From positions 1 through 6,053 of the forward strand of contig JANQHU010000463.1 in NCBI GenBank assembly GCA_028282485.1: a DNA stretch of 6,053 nt, written 5' to 3'. The notes beneath the pieces are model-generated. The model made no database searches. It saw nothing but the letters and a program-made list of their open reading frames with translations, and was not told the origin of the DNA. Of the stretch, positions 1 through 4,240 are shown one piece after another. Origin of the DNA: Bacillota bacterium (GTDB lineage: Bacteria > Bacillota > UBA4882 > UBA8346). The position numbers and the translations under genes are program-made. The stretch's first letter is position 1. Each line of letters opens with the position of its first letter.

Positions 1-240
1 AGTTAAAAGTACTTGATGACCTTCAAGCCAAAATACTTCCTCTTCCGGGTAAGCACTACTGAAATCACAATTACCGCGAACCCCTTTTACCGGGACATCA
101 AAACCCGCTTCTACAAACTGTCCCAGTTCGCGAAAACCATCCCCGGTAAATAAAAGCCAATCAATTTTGCCCATCTGCTGTACAGCCTCTTTCAGGCCTT
201 GATAGTTGCCGTGAATATCCCCCACTACACCAATTCGCAT
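1..240 (-). CDS. YfcE/MJ0936-family metallophosphoesterase, 5' part only (cut by window edge)
   Basis: The first 80 codons of a calcineurin-like metallophosphoesterase, read from ATG at 240 down to base 1 with no stop, so the C-terminal half lies outside the window. Metal-binding motifs of the family are visible in order: GDIHGN at residues 7-12, a GD pair at 33-34 (in LFTGDGF) and GNCD at 56-59. The last visible residues, VLLT, fit the strand that leads into the family's GHxH/HGH motif, which would be just past the edge. Characterised relatives are small (about 160-180 residue) cytoplasmic Mn-dependent phosphodiesterases whose physiological substrate is not settled. The gene starts 9 bases after the rdgB stop, with a GGGGTAGG stretch spanning that stop as a likely ribosome site, so it is probably co-transcribed and translationally coupled with rdgB. 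Family assignment is secure; the substrate is not predictable. Confidence 0.9.
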   Translation of the reverse strand, partial: MRIGVVGDIHGNYQGLKEAVQQMGKIDWLLFTGDGFRELGQFVEAGFDVPVKGVRGNCDFSSAYPEEEVFWLEGHQVLLT

Positions 241-249
241 TTTTTTTGC

Positions 250-849
250 CTACCCCAAATATTTTTTTAGTTCCGGTAATAATTTTTGAAAAGCCCGGCC
301 ACGATGACTTAAATTATTCTTTTTATTCTCAGCAAGCTCGGCCATGGTGCAATTTTCTGTTGGTAAGTAAAAAACCGGATCATAACCAAAACCGTTAGTT
401 CCCCGAGGCTCGAAAGAAATGACTCCTTCCACAGTCCCGATCCCGGTTTGGCTCCAATTAGTTACCGGATCGTAAATGACCATTGCCGAATAAAAGCGCG
501 CGGTACGCTCTTTTTCCGGAATGCCAACCATTTTTTGCAATAAATACTCGTAACGCTGCTGATCATTAAAACCTGCTTCTCCATAACGAGCCGAATAAAC
601 ACCCGGCGCGCCACCTAAAGCATCGACTACCAGACCCGAATCATCGGCTATGGCTAGCTCGCCTGTTGCCTGGGCAACAGTTTTCGCTTTTAGTAACGCA
701 TTTTCCAGAAAAGTAGTCCCCGTCTCCTCAACTTCGGGAACACCTGGAAAGGAATCCACTCCGAAGACTTCTACTACAAGTCCGGTTAAGAGCTCTTTTA
801 TTTCCGCAACTTTTCCTTTATTCCTAGTCGCAAGGACGATTTTTCGCAC
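250..849 (-). CDS. rdgB: XTP/dITP diphosphatase (non-canonical purine NTP pyrophosphatase, RdgB/HAM1 family)
   Basis: Cytoplasmic house-cleaning enzyme that hydrolyses deaminated purine nucleoside triphosphates (ITP, dITP, XTP) to monophosphate plus pyrophosphate, keeping them out of DNA and RNA. The 199-residue product has the usual length and all family signatures: TRNKGK at 8-13, ETGTTFLENALLKA at 42-55, the metal and nucleotide site ADDSGLVVDALGGAPG around 68-83 followed by SARYG, GFGYDP at 153-158, and SHRGRA at 181-186. I chose the GTG at 849-847 because GGAGGG (862-857) sits 7 bases before it and the protein then begins MRKIVLATRN, as expected for the family. An ATG at 882 would add 11 residues with no family counterpart and no matching ribosome site. 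The start lies inside the 3' end of rph (26-base overlap in another frame), which implies translational coupling. Stop is TAG. Confidence 0.96.
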   Translation of the reverse strand: MRKIVLATRNKGKVAEIKELLTGLVVEVFGVDSFPGVPEVEETGTTFLENALLKAKTVAQATGELAIADDSGLVVDALGGAPGVYSARYGEAGFNDQQRYEYLLQKMVGIPEKERTARFYSAMVIYDPVTNWSQTGIGTVEGVISFEPRGTNGFGYDPVFYLPTENCTMAELAENKKNNLSHRGRAFQKLLPELKKYLG

Positions 850-1588
850 TATCAAGCCCTCCAATTCTAGGGGCAACAGCACCTAAAACTTCTTTTTGAA
901 TGGCAATTAAATTAGTGATTCCCTGACGGGCTAAATTCATTAAATCCAGACATTCATTCCACGCAAAAGGATTTCCTTCCGCAGTTCCTTGGATTTCGAC
1001 AACATTACCGGCGCCGGTCATCACTAGATTCATATCTACCGAGACCTTAGAGTCTTCGGCATAGCAGAGGTCTAGAATCGGAGTCTCTTTAAAAATTCCG
1101 ACACTGGTAGCTGCTAAAAAATCAAAGATCGGTAACTTCTGCCCCGCCGGAGTAACCCGCTCCAATGCATCAACTAAAGCAATAAAACTGCCAGTAATGG
1201 CCGCGGTACGCGTTCCCCCGTCCGCTTGGATTACATCACAATCAATCCAAATGGTCTTCTCTCCTAAGGTAGACAAATCAACAACTGCTCTTAAAGAACG
1301 ACCAATTAATCTCTGAATTTCATGGGTTCGGCCCGAGACTTTCCCTTTGGCCGATTCCCGAATATTTCTGGCCGGAGTAGCACGGGGTAACATAGAATAT
1401 TCGGCGGTGATCCAACCTGTGCCCTGCCCTCTTAACCAGATAGGTACTTTATCTTCAATCGTTGCCGTACAAATCACTTTGGTATTGCCGATTTCAATTA
1501 AGACTGCTCCTTCGGCATGAATGATATAATTTCGATGAATCTTTACCGAGCGCAGTTCATCTGCAGCCCGCTTATCAATACGTTCCAT
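824..1588 (-). CDS. rph: Ribonuclease PH
   Basis: Phosphorolytic 3'-5' exoribonuclease that trims tRNA precursors and other RNA 3' ends using inorganic phosphate; relatives form a hexameric ring of dimers in the cytoplasm. The 254-residue product is full length for the family. Visible signatures: the basic segment GRTHEIQRLIGRSLR (87-100 region), DCDVIQADGGTRTAAITGS (117-134 region) holding the phosphate-binding GGTRT, then acidic residues D179 and D185 in EDSKVSVDMN and EIQGTAEG at 198-205. The ATG at 1588 is supported by GGAGGG at 1603-1598, nine bases upstream. It follows the fumarase beta stop by 40 bases and overlaps rdgB at its 3' end, forming the rph-rdgB-yfcE set often seen in Firmicutes. 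The C-terminus (LDSAKNRPCD) is short and unstructured-looking, as expected for a tail whose DNA also encodes the rdgB start. Stop is TAG. Confidence 0.97.
   Translation of the reverse strand: MERIDKRAADELRSVKIHRNYIIHAEGAVLIEIGNTKVICTATIEDKVPIWLRGQGTGWITAEYSMLPRATPARNIRESAKGKVSGRTHEIQRLIGRSLRAVVDLSTLGEKTIWIDCDVIQADGGTRTAAITGSFIALVDALERVTPAGQKLPIFDFLAATSVGIFKETPILDLCYAEDSKVSVDMNLVMTGAGNVVEIQGTAEGNPFAWNECLDLMNLARQGITNLIAIQKEVLGAVAPRIGGLDSAKNRPCD
857..862 (-). promoter_or_regulatory. Ribosome binding site that fixes the GTG start of rdgB
   Basis: GGAGGG on the minus strand, 7 bases before the GTG at 849. It lies within the last codons of rph, so ribosomes finishing rph are well placed to reinitiate on rdgB. 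It decides between the GTG start and the longer in-frame ATG at 882. Confidence 0.75.
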
Positions 1589-1628
1589 TTAACAAAACCC
1601 TCCAAAAAAACTAACAAAATTTAAATGA

Positions 1629-2186
1629 TTAAGCATTTCCAGCATATTTTTGACGTCCTAATTGATAGAGATCATTCCCCCGGATATCAATTGCCACAAT
1701 CACCGGTAAATCCCGAACCACCAAACGATAAATCGCCTCCGGTCCCAGATCGTGGTAAGCCAAAATCTCGGCTTTAACAATTGCTTGGGAGATTAGAGCT
1801 CCGGCTCCGCCCAAAGCGGCCAGATATACAGCCCCAAAATGCCCCATGGCTGCGATCACCTCTGGGGAACGTTCTCCCTTGCCAATCATCCCTACCAAAC
1901 CCTGTTCCAGTAATAAAGGGGTATAAACGTCCATCCGGCCGCTAGTAGTCGGTCCAGCCGATCCAATAACCCGCCCCGGAGGGGTTGGGCAAGGCCCAAC
2001 ATAATAAATAGTCTCTCCCTTAAAACTAATCGGTAACTCTGCCCCAGCTTTTAAAGTAGCTACTAACCTTTTATGAGCAGCATCTCGCCCCGATAGCAGT
2101 GGTCCATTTAGCAAAAGCCCCTGGCCCGCTTCTAACTCAAAAATAGTCTGCCTCTCTAAAGGTAACTGCACCCTTTTTAAGCCCAT
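1629..2186 (-). CDS. fumB: Class I fumarate hydratase, beta subunit (C-terminal swivel domain)
   Basis: Small subunit of the two-subunit, iron-sulfur class I fumarase, which interconverts fumarate and L-malate. About 185 residues, the usual size. Family motifs from the second ATG: SGRDAAHKR at 32-40, YYVGPCPTPPGRVIGSAGPT at 61-80 followed by TSGRMD, IGKGERS at 101-107, and GAVYLAALGGAGAL around 118-131. Two adjacent ATG codons are possible starts (2189 and 2186). AAGGAG at 2197-2192 lies 2 bases from the first and 5 from the second, so I prefer 2186. The gene follows the alpha subunit after a short gap, and both are needed for an active site that lies between the subunits. Tartrate dehydratase beta subunit (TtdB) is the same fold and cannot be fully excluded from sequence. 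The symbol follows the common Firmicutes alpha/beta naming and does not mean the single-chain E. coli FumB. Confidence 0.93.
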   Translation of the reverse strand: MGLKRVQLPLERQTIFELEAGQGLLLNGPLLSGRDAAHKRLVATLKAGAELPISFKGETIYYVGPCPTPPGRVIGSAGPTTSGRMDVYTPLLLEQGLVGMIGKGERSPEVIAAMGHFGAVYLAALGGAGALISQAIVKAEILAYHDLGPEAIYRLVVRDLPVIVAIDIRGNDLYQLGRQKYAGNA

Positions 2187-2224
2187 CATAACTCCTTCTC
2201 TAATCCCTCTATATAAATACTATT

Positions 2225-3067
2225 TTAAATAATTTCCGTAGCATGCCTGGTAACATGACAGGAAAGATTCACCGCTATCGGTAGGCCCGCGATATGGGTG
2301 GGATAAGTATTAATATGAACGGCTAAAGCAGTAGTTTTGCCACCTAAGCCCTGAGGGCCGATCCCCAGTTGATTTAATTTACTTAATAACTCCCTCTCTA
2401 ACACAGCCAGAGCCGGATCGCAATTCTCCGAAGCAACCTCCCTAAGTAGGGCCTTTTTGGCTAAAAAGGCTGCTCGTTCCATAGTCCCCCCAATGCCCAC
2501 CCCTACTACCAAGGGCGGACAAGGATTGGCCCCCGCCCGACTAACTGTTTCAGTCACAAAATCTCGCACTCCAGCTACTCCTTGAGCCGGAGTCAACATT
2601 GCCAAGCGGCTCATGTTCTCACTCCCAAAGCCCTTGGGAGCTACGGTTATTTTCAATTTATCTCCGGGAACAATTTGGGTATGGATGACCGCGGGAGTAT
2701 TATCCCCGGTATTAATGCGGTTTAAGGGATCCCGTACCACCGATGCGCGCAGATAACCTTCCCGATAACCTTTACGCACTCCTTCGTTGATGGCGGTAGT
2801 ATAATCTCCTCCCGTAACTAACAGCTCTTGGCCATAATCAACAAAAACAACTGCCATTCCCGTATCCTGACAGATGGGGAGCCTTTCCCGCCCCGCTAAC
2901 TCGGCATTCTGTAAGAGATTCTCCAGGCAAGTTACTCCTACTTCTGAGACTTCCTTCTCTTTGGCTTGCTGCAATGCCTCACGAAGATCCTCTCCCAAAA
3001 ATATATTGGCTTTTTGACATAGTTTCGCTACTACCTCAGTTATTGCCGAGGCGTCAATGGTCCGCAC
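2225..3067 (-). CDS. fumA: Class I fumarate hydratase, alpha subunit (4Fe-4S)
   Basis: Large subunit of the heterodimeric class I fumarase, which hydrates fumarate to L-malate (reversibly) with an oxygen-labile 4Fe-4S cluster, in the TCA cycle or the reductive succinate branch. The 280-residue product is full length. Three cysteines fit the cluster ligands by position: C66 in PICQDTG, C183 in ANPCPP and C270 in LSCHVTRHA. Other signatures are RINTGDNTPAV near 117-127, KGFGSENMSRLAMLTP at 145-160, GVGIGGTME at 189-197 and GPQGLGGKTTA at 237-247. The start is a GTG at 3067 that gives the family-typical MRTIDAS N-terminus; AGGGGGA (3084-3078) lies about 10-11 bases upstream, slightly far. It sits 49 bases after the carbamoyltransferase gene and just before the beta subunit. 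L-tartrate dehydratase alpha (TtdA) is the main alternative; the unlinked tartrate genes make fumarase more likely. The symbol denotes the alpha subunit, not the one-chain E. coli FumA. Confidence 0.93.
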   Translation of the reverse strand: MRTIDASAITEVVAKLCQKANIFLGEDLREALQQAKEKEVSEVGVTCLENLLQNAELAGRERLPICQDTGMAVVFVDYGQELLVTGGDYTTAINEGVRKGYREGYLRASVVRDPLNRINTGDNTPAVIHTQIVPGDKLKITVAPKGFGSENMSRLAMLTPAQGVAGVRDFVTETVSRAGANPCPPLVVGVGIGGTMERAAFLAKKALLREVASENCDPALAVLERELLSKLNQLGIGPQGLGGKTTALAVHINTYPTHIAGLPIAVNLSCHVTRHATEII

Positions 3068-3116
3068 CTTTAATTATTCCCCCTAAAAATAGCTTTCGCT
3101 CAAAAAATAGAACCCG

Positions 3117-4034
3117 TCAAGTTAAAAGTTGCCATAACAAAGCTTTTTGGGCGTGTAACCGATTTTCCGCTTGATCAAAGATCACCGAATGGGGATGTTC
3201 AATGGCGAAACGGTCAATCTCATAGCCCGTATGAATCGGCATATCATGCATAATTAAAGCCTGAGAATCCTTTAATAAGCCTTCATTCAATTGATAAGGC
3301 ATCATTAATTTAATGCGCTCTTCCTTCGCTTTGGCAAATTTTTGATCAAGAAAAAACTCCATATCCACCCAGGTATCCGTATAAACTATATCCGCCTCAG
3401 CTACCGCTTTAGGAAGGTCTAAGGTCTGCTGAAACAGTCCAGTCCTGCGCGCCTCTTCTAAAAGTTGATCATCCCGGCTAGCTTCATTAAACTCCGGCGT
3501 CACCGTAGTAATCTTCATTCCCAGCTTTGTTCCACCTTCGACCAAAGAATTAGCCACATTATTATGTATCCCTACGTAAACCAGATTTAAGCCCTCTAAC
3601 CGACCTTTATGCTCCAAAATAGTTAAAAAATCCGTTAAGGCCTGGCTGGGGTGGTATTTATTATCACAACCGTTAATTACCGGTACCCGGGAGTTTGCGG
3701 CTACTTCCTGGGTCTGTTCAAAAGTTAAGAGCCGCACCATCAACCCATCTAAATTACGGGATAAATAGCGCACCTCATCCTTTAACTCGGCTAACACCAG
3801 ATTAGTACTACGCCAATCCAGACAAATTCCGTGGCCGCCCAAGTGAGTCATGGCTACCTCGTAAGAGACCCTGGTGCGGGTCGAAGTCTTTTGAAAGATC
3901 ATTCCCAAGGTCAAATAAGCCAAAGACTGCCGATATTCTTTGGGTTTTGCTTTTATTTGAATTGCTAACTGGAGTAGATCCCAAAGTTCCTGACCGGACC
4001 AGTTTTGGAAATTCAACATATGTTTTACTGCCAA
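3117..4034 (-). CDS. Aspartate/ornithine carbamoyltransferase-family protein, substrate unknown
   Basis: A 305-residue transcarbamoylase-fold enzyme expected to move the carbamoyl group from carbamoyl phosphate to an amine. The N-terminal carbamoyl-phosphate domain is intact: FQKTSTRTRVSYEVA (47-61) with STRTR at 51-55, and HPSQALTDF at 128-136. The second domain begins near 150 with VGIHNNVANSL (154-164). Its substrate-binding signatures differ from true ornithine transcarbamylase: the DxWxSMG loop is DTWVDME (220-226), and HCLP is HDMP (263-266, in IMHDMPIHTGYEI), so the cysteine that contacts ornithine is replaced. The ending DQAENRLHAQKALL is standard. The start is a TTG at 4034 with GAGGGGAGGG eight bases upstream; an in-frame ATG at 4019 lacks this spacing. 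It heads the operon before fumarase, which hints at a link to carbon or nitrogen catabolism, but this is inference. Automated pipelines may call it argF; I would not, given the missing ornithine motifs. No arginine genes are visible nearby. Confidence 0.88.
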   Translation of the reverse strand: MAVKHMLNFQNWSGQELWDLLQLAIQIKAKPKEYRQSLAYLTLGMIFQKTSTRTRVSYEVAMTHLGGHGICLDWRSTNLVLAELKDEVRYLSRNLDGLMVRLLTFEQTQEVAANSRVPVINGCDNKYHPSQALTDFLTILEHKGRLEGLNLVYVGIHNNVANSLVEGGTKLGMKITTVTPEFNEASRDDQLLEEARRTGLFQQTLDLPKAVAEADIVYTDTWVDMEFFLDQKFAKAKEERIKLMMPYQLNEGLLKDSQALIMHDMPIHTGYEIDRFAIEHPHSVIFDQAENRLHAQKALLWQLLT

Positions 4035-4042
4035 GACAAAAA

Positions 4043-4052
4043 CCCTCCCCTC
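4043..4052 (-). promoter_or_regulatory. Ribosome binding site that fixes the TTG start of the carbamoyltransferase
   Basis: GAGGGGAGGG on the minus strand, ending 8 bases before the TTG at 4034. The next in-frame ATG (4019) would be 23 bases away, too far, so this site argues for the TTG start. A second GAGGGGA occurs about 20 bases further upstream (4071-4065) without a start at suitable distance. Confidence 0.7.
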
Positions 4053-4096
4053 AAAAAATCCGTTCCCCTCTTTTCCATATTATGAACAATTATTTA

Positions 4097-4126
4097 ATTA
4101 TAAACTATAATCTCCCTTGGCGTCTA
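4097..4126 (-). promoter_or_regulatory. Candidate sigma-A type promoter for the carbamoyltransferase-fum-rph-rdgB operon
   Basis: On the minus strand a perfect -10 hexamer TATAAT (4102-4097) lies 18 bases after TAGACG (4126-4121), which matches TTGACA at four of six positions. Transcription would begin near 4090 and give a leader of about 55 bases before the TTG start. It is placed correctly, in the only sizeable spacer upstream of the operon, but the region is AT-rich, so a chance match to the -10 is possible. Confidence 0.55.
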
Positions 4127-4153
4127 GTCTTCTTTTGGATCTTCTTTAGAAAT

Positions 4154-4186
4154 AAAAAAAATTTATAAGCATGATATAAATTTTTT
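4154..4186 (-). terminator. Possible intrinsic terminator after the AT-rich gene (AT-only stem)
   Basis: Perfect 12-base inverted repeat (arms 4186-4175 and 4167-4156) around a 7-base loop, with the second arm running into a T-run on the minus strand (eight Ts, six of them in the stem, then TATTT). It lies about 55 bases after the stop of the upstream gene and before the candidate promoter, where a terminator is expected. The stem has no G-C pairs, so it would be weak compared with classical terminators. Confidence 0.45.
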
Positions 4187-4240
4187 AATTTCATCATATT
4201 AAATTTTATTAATTCACACTAAAGCTGAAGAACTAACTAT

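Noticed and set aside
650..886. 78-codon plus-strand open frame
   Set aside because: It lies antisense within rdgB, whose protein motifs are unmistakable; its translation is Ser/Thr-rich and low in complexity, typical of a shadow frame.
2974..3174. 66-codon plus-strand open frame across the fumarase alpha / carbamoyltransferase junction
   Set aside because: Antisense to two clear genes, no convincing ribosome site, no recognisable protein features.
3117..4034. Naming the carbamoyltransferase argF (ornithine) or pyrB (aspartate)
   Set aside because: Both substrate-specific motifs differ from those of ornithine enzymes (DTWVDME, HDMP), and it lacks the HPLPR-type motif of aspartate enzymes; only the superfamily is supported.
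3947..4168. 73-codon plus-strand open frame reaching into the spacer
   Set aside because: Mostly antisense to the carbamoyltransferase start and the promoter region; the C-terminal aromatic and basic run reflects AT-rich spacer composition.
4035..4240. Riboswitch, T-box or small RNA in the operon spacer
   Set aside because: The expected leader is only about 55 bases and shows no stable G-C-rich helices or known riboswitch core; apart from the AT-only hairpin I see no folded element.
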